From the NCBI RefSeq assembly GCF_004345725.1, contig NZ_SLXG01000005.1, forward strand, positions 31,284 to 95,283: 64,000 nucleotides of DNA, written 5' to 3'. The translations under genes were made by a program, and so were the position numbers. Shown here piece by piece: positions 1 to 9,027 of this stretch. The notes beneath the pieces were generated by a model, which saw only the letters and a list, made by a program, of their open reading frames with translations, had not been told where the DNA came from and did not search any database. Within the stretch, counting starts at the first letter, position 1. Each line of letters begins with the position of its first letter. This DNA is from Crenobacter luteus. Lineage in GTDB: Bacteria; Pseudomonadota; Gammaproteobacteria; Burkholderiales; Chromobacteriaceae.

Positions 1-281
1 CGCGATATCCAGCTTTCTGAGCTGCCTATCCGGCAGTGAACATCGGCGATCAGCCGGGCCGTCTCCGGCAGCATTTCTGAGCTGCCTATCCGGCAGTGAA
101 CTTCCGCGCCGGCGTGATCGCCCACCGCCTCGATTTCTGAGCTGCCTATCCGGCAGTGAACGCGGACCGCCTCACACCCCCGCGATATCCAGCTTTCTGA
201 GCTGCCTATCCGGCAGTGAACATCGGCGATCAGCCGGGCCGTCTCCGGCAGCATTTCTGAGCTGCCTATCCGGCAGTGAAC
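1..281. repeat. Duplicated spacer block inside the CRISPR array
   Basis: Bases 1-101 are identical to 181-281. The spacer at 42-73 equals the spacer at 222-253, and the 13-bp spacer remnant at 1-13 equals the end of the spacer at 162-193. Identity ends at 102 versus 282, where new spacers begin. The 180-bp offset equals three repeat-spacer units. This fits a tandem duplication by recombination between repeats at the older, leader-distal end. Confidence 0.95.
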
Positions 282-1422
282 TACGGCATCACCGACGCGC
301 AACCGGCCGATGCTTTCTGAGCTGCCTATCCGGCAGTGAACCTGCCGCCCGATCAGCGGCGGCAGGCAGGCAATTTCTGAGCTGCCTATCCGGCAGTGAA
401 CTGTCGGTGTCGACCCAGGCATGGCCGCCGATCTTTCTGAGCTGCCTATCCGGCAGTGAACGCGCCAGCCGGTGCACGTACTCGACGGCGAGCGTTTCTG
501 AGCTGCCTATCCGGCAGTGAACAAGGGATGGTGGAAATCACCATCCCTACAAGATTTCTGAGCTGCCTATCCGGCAGTGAACTCGAAACGCTGCCGCATC
601 ACCGCGCGCTCGCCTTTCTGAGCTGCCTATCCGGCAGTGAACGAGTCCGCCAAGATGGCGGTCGCGGCCAAGGTTTTCTGAGCTGCCTATCCGGCAGTGA
701 ACTTGCGCGACTTGCGCTGGCTGCGCTTGCTCCTTTTCTGAGCTGCCTATCCGGCAGTGAACCGATTTGCATCAACCATTGCGGAAATCGCAATTTTCTG
801 AGCTGCCTATCCGGCAGTGAACGAGGCATACACGCCGATGAAGCCCATCGTTGATTTCTGAGCTGCCTATCCGGCAGTGAACCAGTTCCTCGTCGCCGGC
901 CAATAATTTACCAATTTCTGAGCTGCCTATCCGGCAGTGAACGACTACGACCCGTTCGTCGACATGCTGCAGGCTTTCTGAGCTGCCTATCCGGCAGTGA
1001 ACTCGCGGCGCGCGTCCTGCGCGTGCAGGGTGACTTTCTGAGCTGCCTATCCGGCAGTGAACGCCATGTGCCGCGATTTTCTTGCCCGCTGCCATTTCTG
1101 AGCTGCCTATCCGGCAGTGAACGTGCGGCCGGCGTCGTAGAACAGACCGAAGGTTTTCTGAGCTGCCTATCCGGCAGTGAACGGGCCGTGGCGGCGTCGC
1201 TTCACCGGCCGGGTTTTCTGAGCTGCCTATCCGGCAGTGAACGCGACCGGCGGCCTGGCCGCCTTCGCGACGGTTTTCTGAGCTGCCTATCCGGCAGTGA
1301 ACGCGCCGGTGTCGCCGGGGCACGCGCTGCTGCATTTCTGAGCTGCCTATCCGGCAGTGAACTCGCTGAGGCGCATGAAGCAAAAACCACCATTTTTCTG
1401 AGCTGCCTATCCGGCAGTGAAC
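1..1422 (-). CRISPR. Type I-F CRISPR array, at least 24 repeats, cut by left window edge
   Basis: Twenty-four copies of one 28-bp repeat are visible. They start at 14 and recur every 60 bp to 434, then every 60 bp from 495 to 1395. On the plus strand each reads TTTCTGAGCTGCC...GGCAGTGAAC. Read on the minus strand it begins GTTCACTGCC and ends CTCAGAAA, which is the type I-F repeat form with its internal hairpin. All copies look identical. Spacers are 32 bp except the one at 462-494, which is 33 bp. Bases 1-13 are the end of a further spacer, so the array continues to the left. The cas genes lie to the right on the same strand, so transcription runs right to left and the newest spacer is 1363-1394. 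Individual spacer targets cannot be identified from sequence alone. Confidence 0.98.
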
Positions 1423-1504
1423 TAGAGGTCCTCCGGCTGACCACCTTGTGCAACGAGGCGGTCAGCCATTTTAGCCGTCAAAACCCTTTTCCCGAACCCC
1501 CTCC

Positions 1505-1517
1505 TAAGCTACTGATT
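1505..1517 (-). promoter_or_regulatory. Candidate IHF-binding site in the CRISPR leader
   Basis: On the minus strand the sequence is AATCAGTAGCTTA, which matches the IHF consensus WATCARNNNNTTR at every defined position. It sits about 85-95 bp from the first repeat. IHF bending of the leader is known to help spacer integration in type I-E and I-F systems. Binding here is inferred. Confidence 0.55.
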
Positions 1518-1540
1518 TTTAAGAAACAGAAACCCGCAAC

Positions 1541-1574
1541 AAAAAAAGGGGTGCAGCCAACGTTCAAGGTTGGC
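1541..1574 (-). terminator. Possible terminator after cas6f
   Basis: On the minus strand, just after the cas6f stop, GCCAAC and GTTGGC (1556-1561 / 1569-1574) form a 6-bp stem with a 7-nt loop. Eight bases later there is a run of seven T. The gap between stem and T-run makes it a weak terminator. If functional it would separate cas mRNA from array transcription. Confidence 0.4.
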
Positions 1575-1587
1575 CCAAGGTGCCGGC

Positions 1588-2175
1588 TTACCACGCCGGC
1601 AGCGTGGCGGTCTGGCTCAGGGCGTAGGCGTTGAACTCGCCGACTGCCGCCTGTGTGGCTGCCTGCTGCGCGATGAACAGCAGAAAGCGTTGGCCGGTGC
1701 TCTGGCTCGTCAGCGTCAGGTAAGGCAAGTCCAGCCATTTGGCCTTGTCGTCGGGGATCAGCCGCAGCGCCTCGGCTTCGCTGATGCCCTTGCGCCGCAT
1801 CAGCCTCTGGCGCTCTTTGGCCGGATTGCTCTTGACCTGTTTGCGCTGCACGCGGACAAGGTTGGCCGCGGCCGGTACCGGCAGGATGTGGCCCAGCGTG
1901 ACATGGTCGCGCATGCCGGCCAGCCAGTTGGCGGCCATCAATCCATCCAGCGCGGCGGCGCTGCCGTGCAGGCGCAGGGTGTCGCCCAGCGTGGGTGGCA
2001 CGGTTTTGCCGTTGCCGCTTGGGGCCGCCAGCGCATAGCCGGGAAAGCTCGCACCGATGTCGCGGCGCTGCTGCGCGGCCAGTACGCGGTGCAGCTTGGC
2101 GTACAGCGCGTTCAGCAGCACCGGGGCGGCAAAGTCGGCATCCGGCAGCAGGCGGATATCGAGGTAGTGGTCCAT
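1588..2175 (-). CDS. cas6f: Cas6f (Csy4) pre-crRNA endoribonuclease
   Basis: A 195-residue protein that cuts the I-F repeat hairpin and stays bound to the crRNA 3' end in the Csy complex. The N-terminus MDHYLDIRL matches Csy4 of Pseudomonas aeruginosa closely, and the catalytic histidine falls at residue 29 as in that enzyme. The arginine-rich helix that grips the repeat hairpin is at about 119-130, and the conserved SQST stretch is at 157-160. The start ATG at 2175 shares one base with the csy3 stop (TGATG), so translation is coupled. A longer in-frame N-terminal extension is possible but would run through csy3. Length is close to the family norm of about 187. Confidence 0.96.
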   Translation of the reverse strand: MDHYLDIRLLPDADFAAPVLLNALYAKLHRVLAAQQRRDIGASFPGYALAAPSGNGKTVPPTLGDTLRLHGSAAALDGLMAANWLAGMRDHVTLGHILPVPAAANLVRVQRKQVKSNPAKERQRLMRRKGISEAEALRLIPDDKAKWLDLPYLTLTSQSTGQRFLLFIAQQAATQAAVGEFNAYALSQTATLPAW

Positions 2176-3197
2176 CAGCCGGCCTCTCCGAACACGCCGC
2201 CGCGAATCAGGGTGGCGATGACGAAGTGCTGCTGCTCCGGCGCGGGGGCGAGGTCTTTCAGCACCCAGTTGTCGAGCAGGGTATAGAAGTCGAGCTTCTG
2301 TTTGGGCTGGCGGTAGGCGCGGCCCTGGGTGGTGACGGAGCCGTACGGCTCGATGGCGATGGGGCCGCCCGCCGCCGCGTCTTCGTACCAGGTGTCGATG
2401 GTACGCAGCGCGTTGCCGATCTTTTGCGAGTGGATGGCGGCGATGCGCGAGTCGCGCTGCTGCACGAAGTACAGCGTCTTGCTCTTGTCGCCACGGCCAC
2501 GGTCGAGAATCAGCTCCTGACTCGGGAACACCTCCTGCCCGGCGCCGATGCGCACGTAGGCGGTGATCTGCAGCAGCACGTGCTGGCGGCCGGCGAGGCC
2601 GTCTGCGATCAGCGCACCGAGCTCGGCGATATTGCCGCCGGTGGGCATCTCGCGCAGGCTCAGCGCCAGCGCGTCGAAGGTCCAGCCTTGCACCGCCTTG
2701 CCGTCCTGCAACTGCTCCACGCGCACCTCCACCTGCTCTGCCCCGACGCGGTTGCGCCACAGGAAGCGGCCATTGGCGAGGTTGGCCGCATAACGGCGCG
2801 CCAGCTCGCCAAAGCCGTGCGCCTCGCGGTAGGCGGCGACGGTTTGCAGCAGCTTGGCGCGGTAGCCGGCATTGTTGCAGGCGGATGGCTCGCCCACGCC
2901 GGCCAGCACGCGCAGGGTGAAGCGGACCTTCAGGGTGTCGGCATCGTGCGGCAGGGTGGCGACGTCGACGGTTTGCAGATTGGGGTTTTCGATGGCGGCG
3001 TCGAGCTTGGCCGGGTCCTGATCCTTGGCTTTCAGGCGGTTGGAGATGGTGCCGCGCACGGATTTTTCGCGCACTTCGACGTGCGGCCAGGCTTCGCTAT
3101 TGCCGCGCCCGGCCCAATTACCGGCAAAAAACAGCGCGTCGGACGGGTCCAGCTTGCGTTCGAAGGCGAGGACGGAGGCGTTTTCCAGTTTGCTCAT
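2175..3197 (-). CDS. cas7f: Cas7f (Csy3) crRNA backbone protein
   Basis: A 340-residue protein, close to the 342 of P. aeruginosa Csy3. Six copies of this family coat the crRNA spacer to form the backbone of the I-F surveillance complex. The start [16 protein letters not shown]... is typical of the family, and the downstream stretch FFAGNW is recognisable. The ATG at 3197 overlaps the csy2 stop by 4 bp (ATGA), which argues against the longer in-frame extension upstream. Its own stop overlaps the cas6f ATG by one base. The tight overlaps imply a single csy1-csy2-csy3-csy4 transcript with coupled translation. Confidence 0.96.
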   Translation of the reverse strand: MSKLENASVLAFERKLDPSDALFFAGNWAGRGNSEAWPHVEVREKSVRGTISNRLKAKDQDPAKLDAAIENPNLQTVDVATLPHDADTLKVRFTLRVLAGVGEPSACNNAGYRAKLLQTVAAYREAHGFGELARRYAANLANGRFLWRNRVGAEQVEVRVEQLQDGKAVQGWTFDALALSLREMPTGGNIAELGALIADGLAGRQHVLLQITAYVRIGAGQEVFPSQELILDRGRGDKSKTLYFVQQRDSRIAAIHSQKIGNALRTIDTWYEDAAAGGPIAIEPYGSVTTQGRAYRQPKQKLDFYTLLDNWVLKDLAPAPEQQHFVIATLIRGGVFGEAG

Positions 3198-4189
3198 GCG
3201 ATAACTCCCAGGGAGTGGTGTTCGGTCGGGTTGGCGGCTTGATAATCGTTGCGGCAGCGGTAGACGCCGCGCTCTGCGTCGTGCGTCGGGTACCACAATA
3301 GTTGGCGGTAGTCGCTGATGCGGTGCGGGCTGAGCCACTCGCCCAGCGAATACAGGCTTTCGACAAAGCGTACCGGCGTGCAGTCGTCACGGGTGCCGAC
3401 CACGCTGCCGGCGCCGTACAGCGGCGAGAGGGCGCCGTAGCCCACCGGCAGCGGCACGATCCAGCCGCGGCCGCCTGCGCGCCCGTGCTGCCACTCGATG
3501 CGGCCCTCGTCGCCAAGCACGGGGCGATGATTGATACGCGATAGGTCCAGCCAGGCGTCCAGCAGCGTGGCGTCGGGCGCCTCCTGGCGCAGGGTGGCCA
3601 GATGAGCGTGCAACAGCTCGTCGCGCGCCACCAGCGCGTAGCCGGGCAGCAGATAACGGCGCAGACGGCGGAACTGCTGCGCCCGCACGTCCTCCGATTC
3701 GTCGAGCCGGATCAGGCGCGGCTGCAGCCGGCTGTGGCCGGGCAGCACGCTGCCCCCGGCAATGCGCAGCGTTTGCAGCGTGCGGCCAACCTTGTGCGCC
3801 AGCCCGTCCAGTTCCTCATCGGTCGCGGCACGGCGCGCCTCGTCCAGTTGCAGACCGAACAGCAGCGACAGCTGCAGGTGGATGCGGCCTTCCTCGACAA
3901 TGGCGGCGGTTGCGCCATCCTTGCCCACCGGGTTGCGCGTCAGCTTGAAACGCTGCACATAGTCGCCATAGGTCTGCGCCTGGTAGCCGTGGCTGACGAT
4001 ACCGACGGCGACAAAGTGCAGGCCGCACGCCGGCCCGAGCTTGCGCTCCAGCGCCGTCATCAGGCCGGTGAAGTGCGTCGGCCCGGGGTGGCCCCAGCTG
4101 TGCGGGCCGCTGATGGCGTTGGCGTTTTGCACGCTCAGCTGCGGGATGTGCAGCAACGCGTCGATGTCGGGCAATTTACGCTGGCTCAT
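3194..4189 (-). CDS. cas5f: Cas5f (Csy2) subunit of the I-F Csy complex
   Basis: A 331-residue protein that with Cas8f caps the 5' handle of the crRNA. It begins [13 protein letters not shown] and carries the family motif [13 protein letters not shown] at about residues 28-40, near the N-terminus as in other Csy2 proteins. Length matches the roughly 327 residues of P. aeruginosa Csy2. The start at 4189 overlaps the end of csy1 by 14 bp, and its stop overlaps the csy3 start by 4 bp. No frameshift or missing region was seen, so the subunit looks functional. Confidence 0.95.
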   Translation of the reverse strand: MSQRKLPDIDALLHIPQLSVQNANAISGPHSWGHPGPTHFTGLMTALERKLGPACGLHFVAVGIVSHGYQAQTYGDYVQRFKLTRNPVGKDGATAAIVEEGRIHLQLSLLFGLQLDEARRAATDEELDGLAHKVGRTLQTLRIAGGSVLPGHSRLQPRLIRLDESEDVRAQQFRRLRRYLLPGYALVARDELLHAHLATLRQEAPDATLLDAWLDLSRINHRPVLGDEGRIEWQHGRAGGRGWIVPLPVGYGALSPLYGAGSVVGTRDDCTPVRFVESLYSLGEWLSPHRISDYRQLLWYPTHDAERGVYRCRNDYQAANPTEHHSLGVIA

Positions 4190-5567
4190 ATTGCGCCTCC
4201 TCGGTGCCGGCTGCAGGCAGCAGGCGGTGGTCCAGCTCGCGCCGCTTGCCGTCCAGATCGGCCTGCCAGGCCAGATCGTGCGCCAGTTCGCGCCGCCAGT
4301 AGTCGAACTCGGCCTCGCCCAGCGCCAGCTGGTGCTTGCTCAGCCGCTCCGCGCCCAGGCTGCCGTTGAGCCAGCGCGCAAAGCGCTCGGCCAGTTGGGT
4401 CGGCCAGTCCTGCCACTGGAAAGCCTTGTTGAAGTCCTCGTCGTCTTCGGCGCGGGACGGGTCCAGCCAGCACTGTTCTTCCAGCGGCAGGTGGCAGGCG
4501 CTATCGGCCGTCCAGCCCCTGGGCAGGCCGTTGCTGAACGCCGCGCCGAACTGCAGCAGCTCGGTGAACAGTTCGTCCAGCCAGGTGTCGCGACGGTTGC
4601 GGATATGGACGTTGTTGGCGTCGGGCTTCTGTTTGCCCAGATAGTCGCGCAACTCGCGCAACAGGCGGCGCACTTGCGGCAGGCTGCCGAAGCGCACGAA
4701 CAGGCTGTCCACGCCGTACAGCGGGCGGGTGGCGCTGCGGTCCCACTGCGGCGGCAGCGAGGCGAGCAGGTAGTTGCTGCCCTTGCGCTCGCTGTTGAGC
4801 TGGGAGATGTTCTGCGGCTTGGTGCCGCCCTTTTTCTCCTCGGCCAACTGGGGGTAGTCGTGGTAGCCGTGCGGGTGGTTCACGCCATCGCGCCGTGCCT
4901 GCCGCGCCGCCTTGGCCTCGTCGCCGAAGCGGTGCGCCTGGATGCGGCCGTACAACCAGTGCGACAGCGCGCTGGAATTCAATACCGACAGCAGGTGGAA
5001 ATGGCTGTCGTCGTGCGCGTCGGGCAGGAAGGCATCCGGCGACACCGGCCAGTAGATCTGCTTGGCCAGACCATGACTGGCGGGGCCGCCGGCCGGCTCG
5101 GTAATGCTGCAAAACGCCTCGCGCCACTGGGCGGCCTGTTCTGCATCATCGCTGAGCGCCGCCAGCGCATCGGCGTCGCCCGCCTGCAGCAGGGCCAGCA
5201 GGCTTTGCCCTGCGTGCTCCAGCTTGAGGAATTTGTAGACATCCAGCGCGGCGGCGTTGCCCACCACGTCGCAGGCAAACTCGGCCAGGCAATGCGTGCC
5301 GACCTCCTGTCGCGCCGGCAGGCTGTCCGGCGTGACAAACAGGCTGCTGCCGCGTGCATCGGGGTGGCTGGCTTTCAGCGGATGGGTGACCAGCTGCAGC
5401 TGCGACACGCGGCGCGCGGCATCCGCCAGCCACGCCGCCGGCTGGTATTGCGCAGCCAGCGCGTCGCGCTTGGGATCGTCTTCGGCCAGCTTGTCGGCGA
5501 GGCGCTTGTTGATGAATTCGGCCACCAAGGCCGCGATGGCTTTGCTGCAGGGGGTGAGTTCGCTCAT
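4176..5567 (-). CDS. cas8f: Cas8f (Csy1) large subunit, PAM recognition
   Basis: A 463-residue protein from the chosen ATG at 5567. Landmarks shared with P. aeruginosa Csy1 are AAWLADAARRVSQLQLVTH near the N-terminus, SDVVGNAAALDV-type residues (here CDVVGNAAALDVYKFL), and GGTKPQNISQLN in the middle. The family recognises the GG PAM and holds the crRNA 5' end. An upstream in-frame extension to 5648 is open, but the ATG at 5567 has a strong GGTGGAGG signal just before it and gives a family-like length. One copy of the dispersed word GTTGGCCGAG lies inside this gene at 4839-4848. Confidence 0.95.
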   Translation of the reverse strand: MSELTPCSKAIAALVAEFINKRLADKLAEDDPKRDALAAQYQPAAWLADAARRVSQLQLVTHPLKASHPDARGSSLFVTPDSLPARQEVGTHCLAEFACDVVGNAAALDVYKFLKLEHAGQSLLALLQAGDADALAALSDDAEQAAQWREAFCSITEPAGGPASHGLAKQIYWPVSPDAFLPDAHDDSHFHLLSVLNSSALSHWLYGRIQAHRFGDEAKAARQARRDGVNHPHGYHDYPQLAEEKKGGTKPQNISQLNSERKGSNYLLASLPPQWDRSATRPLYGVDSLFVRFGSLPQVRRLLRELRDYLGKQKPDANNVHIRNRRDTWLDELFTELLQFGAAFSNGLPRGWTADSACHLPLEEQCWLDPSRAEDDEDFNKAFQWQDWPTQLAERFARWLNGSLGAERLSKHQLALGEAEFDYWRRELAHDLAWQADLDGKRRELDHRLLPAAGTEEAQYEPA

Positions 5568-5632
5568 ATCCTCCACCTGTGCATGGCTAGAAAGCCCCGG
5601 ACTGCACTGGCGGCCCGGAACGACAACTAGAA

Positions 5633-5661
5633 ACGTTATCAGCCGCACCGAACAATGACAA
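5633..5661 (-). promoter_or_regulatory. Possible internal promoter for csy1-csy4
   Basis: The 145-bp gap between cas2-3 and csy1 is AT-richer than its neighbours. On the minus strand TTGTCA, a 17-bp spacer and TAACGT form a plausible sigma-70 element about 65 bp before the csy1 start. The -35 fits well and the -10 poorly. A separate promoter would let the Csy complex be made independently of cas1 and cas2-3. Confidence 0.35.
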
Positions 5662-5712
5662 ATGAGATGCCAATAAAATAAAGGGACCTTGATCTGGCTT
5701 AAGCGCCGACGA

Positions 5713-8700
5713 TCATCCGCGGCGACAAAACCCCAGCGCCGGATGGAACCACCAGCCCTGATGGTTGCCGCTGTCGACGCGTAGCGTGAAGCTGCCGTAA
5801 CGGCGCGCGCAGTCGGCGTCCGTCATGTCCAGGGCGTCGGCCAGTTTTTCCAGCTCGTCGAGGTAGTCGGCATTGCCCCAGGGGCGGATGCCCTGCCCGG
5901 TCATCAGCTCGCCGTCGGCGATGCGGTGCAGCAGCTGGTCGTTTTGCTGCTCGCGCGTCTCGCCGCGCCGCTCACCGTCGAGCAGCCGCTGCAGCGTGAC
6001 GCCGCCTTCGCCATCGGGCAGCAGCAGCATGTCCCACTCCTCGCCGTGGCTTGGCCGGAACGGCTGCTTTTTCTGCAAGGCGCCGTGCAGCGTGGCGTGC
6101 GCCAAAGCCCAGCAGCTGGCGGCGCACAGGCGCAGGCGTGGCGCTTCGCCGCGCCGCGAGGCCGGCTGGTGCGTCCGGTTGAGGTCGGCCTGCAGGCGCG
6201 CGTGCTCGAGATCGGCCAGATTGCTGCCGGCCTGCAAATCGGGCCGCGCCAGCAGCCGCGGGCGCGCGTCGGGGTGGCGGTAGTCGTCCTCGGGCAGGAT
6301 GTCGGCCAGATCGTGCTTGGCTAGCGGGAAATCGCCATTCTCGAAACCGGGGCGGCAGTAGGCGGGCTTGCCGCCCAGCCAGGCGGCGAGGTTGTGCTGC
6401 AGGATCAGCAGGTTCTGCGCCGCGTAAGGCGCCGGCCAGTGGCGGCGCACGCGGCCGGCGAGCTGGATCAGCGAGCGCATCGACGACGGCTCGGCGATCG
6501 CCCAGTTATAGCAATGGTCTCGGCCAACCTCGCTGACCGGCGAGGACAGCACGATGAACAACTGATCGGACGCGGAGCTGGCGTCCAGCCGGGCGCGGAT
6601 GTCGGGCAAGGCGAACAGCGCCTGCGCATCGTGGCGGGTGAGCGCGGCGTCGAGCCGCCGCTCGATGGCGGAGCGCAACAAGAGCGGGTATTGCGAGTGG
6701 TAGACGCAGAGGTGGATGTGCACGCCGTCCGGCGCGTCTTGCGCGTACAGCGCCCGCGCCAGCGGGTAGATTTTGTCGATATGCGCGAGGCGGATCAGGC
6801 CGATGCTGACGCGCTTGCCGCTGTGCGGATCCACATCGTGGTTGGCCGCATGCAGTTGCAGCGCGTGGGTGCGCAGCAGGCTGGCCAAGGGTGCGAACAG
6901 GTCTTGTTCATTACGCGGCACGCCGCTCAGCGCCAGCAGGGCCGCCGTGCGGCGCGGCGCCTGCCTGGCCAGCCAGTCGCGACGGGCGCCGGCGAACGCC
7001 TGGTGCTGCTGCGCGAAGCTGGCGCTGTCGGCACAGTCGGCGGCATGGCTGCCGTTTTCGTCCACCCACAGGCAGCAGGGGTGCAGCGGCAGGCCGGGCT
7101 GGCCGCGATGTTGCTGGTACTGGGCGCGGCCGGCCAGCCACGCATCGAACAGGCACTGCACCAGCGCCGGCGGCAAGGTCGCCGAGGACAGCAACACGCG
7201 GCTGCCGAGCAGCCCCGCCCAGTACACGAGGCGGGTCAGCGCCGGCAGGTCTTCCACCGAGAAATCGTCCGGCTCGTCCAGCACCAGGTCGGAACTCATC
7301 AGCCGCAGCATCGGCGCGATCTGCCGCCCGCCGCGCGTGCCTTCGGTCGCCGGCGTCAGGTGGTCGATGGTGCAGACCAGCAGCGGTGCGACCAGCAGCT
7401 TGTTCAAGCGCGGGTCGTGGCCGAGCTGTTGCAGCAGCGGGTGAACCGGATTGCCCTCGAAGTGGATCGCGGCGTCTTCGTCCAGCAGTCGCTGCGCCGA
7501 GGCCGAGCCGCTGGCTTCGGCCTGCGCAGCCTGATGCTCGAACAGCTCGCGGCTGGCCGCGCCGCCGACGCGGATGGCGAGCTGGTCTTCGCCCAGCTTC
7601 AGCTTGTCGCGAAAGGCGTGGCCGGTTTGCAAGGTCAGCGTGCGCAGGCCCAACGCAAAGGCGCAGCGAAAGCCGGTGGCAGGGTTAGCCAGCGCGTACA
7701 TGATGCGCGCGTTGGCCAGCGTCTTGCCGCAGCCGGTGGACGCCATATTGACGATGAAGGCGCCGTGCGCGGCGGCGCGTTCGCGCACGCTGGCGGCCAG
7801 ATCGTAAGCCTTGTCCTGCCAGGCGAAGCGCGCATCGCCGCTGCGTTTTTGCAGCAGCGGGTGGCGGCCCAGCACCGGCAGGCCGCGCGCCAGCTCCGGC
7901 AAGGCGCGCGCGATGATCAGCGCGTGGCGGGCGACGCCGGTCAGGTGCTCGGGCAGCGTCTGGTTGAAGTGGCGGTCGCGGTCGTTCTTCAGCGTATTGG
8001 CGAAAGCGATGCGGTCTTTTTGCTCCACCGGCCAGCTTTGCTTGACGGTCTGGCTGGAGAAGTGATGATCGGCCAGCATCAGCGTCAGCCGCGCCAGGTG
8101 CAGCGGATAAGGCTGATCCAGCCACAAGGTTGGCCGCAGGCGGCTGGCGAGCTGGCGCGCGATATCGGCCACCCGCTCGCGCCACAGCCTGTCGTCGCAC
8201 GGCAGGCCGTAGGGGAAGCGCCAGTACGGTTTGGCTTCCTTGACGGTCACGCTGTCGAAGGGCTGGTTCCACTGGCTGTCCAGCGCGGCGAGGCCGATGG
8301 CGATCTGCTCGGCGTTCAGGGTCTGGTCGCGGCTCACCGGCAGGCGGTGATGGCTGAGCACCAGCCAGCATACCGCGGCGGCCAACGGTGGCAGCACGCC
8401 GTCGGCAAACGGCTTGCTATCGCGGGCCTTGACGTCTTCGCCGTCGCGCAGGCCGGCTTGTTTCAGGCATGTTTCCCAATACGCGGTCGTCATCTGCGCC
8501 GGCGCCTGCAAGCGCGCCAGCCAGCCGGCGTCGTCGTCCTGCCCGACAAAGGCCTGGATCAGCCGCAGCGACACCCATTCGTGACGATAAAGGTTGGCCG
8601 AGGCCGGGCCGTTGTCGCGCAGCCGCGCCTGAAACGCCGCACACGCCTTGCCCAGATCGTGAAACAGCGCGGCGAGGGTGGCGATGAGGCGGATGTCCTC

Positions 8701-9027
8701 GCCCGTCAGCCAGTCGTTTTCGTCGCCGGCGCGCAAGATGTCGTTTTCGGTGCGGTTGGTCGGGACCGCGCCGTCGGCATTGAAACGGCGCGCATCGCCG
8801 ACGATCCACAGCAGCTCGCTGTGGTCGCGCCCGCGCAGCCAGTGGCAGGCGACGGCGGTGTTCTTGCGCGCGGTCTTGCGCAGCAGCTTGCGCAAGGTGT
8901 CGAGGCCAGCTTGCGTGATCGGCGTCTGCCACACGCGGTCGCCGCGCCGTTCGGCAAACTGGTCGAGGATGCGGCGCGTCTCGGTCAGCGCCCGTTTGTC
9001 GCACTGCGACACCAGCAGGATGTTCAT
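5713..9027 (-). CDS. cas3f: Cas2-Cas3 fusion (type I-F helicase-nuclease)
   Basis: A 1104-residue protein combining an N-terminal Cas2-like domain (MNILLVSQCDK..., about 1-95) with an HD nuclease and an SF2 helicase, a layout found only in type I-F. The HD motif FHDLGK has H123 and D124. Walker A is TGCGKT at 431-436, the DEAD-type motif DEPDD at 584-588, SAT at 615-617 and motif VI QLAGRVRR at 855-862. It degrades targets marked by the Csy complex and joins Cas1 in spacer integration. The ATG at 9027 overlaps the cas1 stop by 4 bp, so the 29-residue upstream extension is rejected. Two copies of the dispersed word lie inside, at 6519-6528 and 8593-8602. Confidence 0.96.
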   Translation of the reverse strand: MNILLVSQCDKRALTETRRILDQFAERRGDRVWQTPITQAGLDTLRKLLRKTARKNTAVACHWLRGRDHSELLWIVGDARRFNADGAVPTNRTENDILRAGDENDWLTGEDIRLIATLAALFHDLGKACAAFQARLRDNGPASANLYRHEWVSLRLIQAFVGQDDDAGWLARLQAPAQMTTAYWETCLKQAGLRDGEDVKARDSKPFADGVLPPLAAAVCWLVLSHHRLPVSRDQTLNAEQIAIGLAALDSQWNQPFDSVTVKEAKPYWRFPYGLPCDDRLWRERVADIARQLASRLRPTLWLDQPYPLHLARLTLMLADHHFSSQTVKQSWPVEQKDRIAFANTLKNDRDRHFNQTLPEHLTGVARHALIIARALPELARGLPVLGRHPLLQKRSGDARFAWQDKAYDLAASVRERAAAHGAFIVNMASTGCGKTLANARIMYALANPATGFRCAFALGLRTLTLQTGHAFRDKLKLGEDQLAIRVGGAASRELFEHQAAQAEASGSASAQRLLDEDAAIHFEGNPVHPLLQQLGHDPRLNKLLVAPLLVCTIDHLTPATEGTRGGRQIAPMLRLMSSDLVLDEPDDFSVEDLPALTRLVYWAGLLGSRVLLSSATLPPALVQCLFDAWLAGRAQYQQHRGQPGLPLHPCCLWVDENGSHAADCADSASFAQQHQAFAGARRDWLARQAPRRTAALLALSGVPRNEQDLFAPLASLLRTHALQLHAANHDVDPHSGKRVSIGLIRLAHIDKIYPLARALYAQDAPDGVHIHLCVYHSQYPLLLRSAIERRLDAALTRHDAQALFALPDIRARLDASSASDQLFIVLSSPVSEVGRDHCYNWAIAEPSSMRSLIQLAGRVRRHWPAPYAAQNLLILQHNLAAWLGGKPAYCRPGFENGDFPLAKHDLADILPEDDYRHPDARPRLLARPDLQAGSNLADLEHARLQADLNRTHQPASRRGEAPRLRLCAASCWALAHATLHGALQKKQPFRPSHGEEWDMLLLPDGEGGVTLQRLLDGERRGETREQQNDQLLHRIADGELMTGQGIRPWGNADYLDELEKLADALDMTDADCARRYGSFTLRVDSGNHQGWWFHPALGFCRRG

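Larger units (their letters stand above)
1423..1587 (-). promoter_or_regulatory. CRISPR leader of the type I-F array
   Basis: This non-coding stretch between the cas6f stop and the first repeat is where a leader is expected. It is AT-richer than its surroundings. It holds an inverted repeat GGCTGACC (1435-1442) / GGTCAGCC (1460-1467) starting 13 bp from the first repeat, and a good IHF-type site at 1505-1517. On the minus strand a TAAAAT-like -10 element lies near the inverted repeat, but I found no convincing -35 partner. The leader role is inferred from position and orientation. Confidence 0.85.

Noticed and set aside
289-1634. Open frames of up to about 200 codons running through the CRISPR array on both strands
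   Set aside because: The 60-bp repeat unit is a multiple of three, so frames stay open and the repeat is translated over and over (FLSCLSGSE, SLPDRQLRK). These are not genes.
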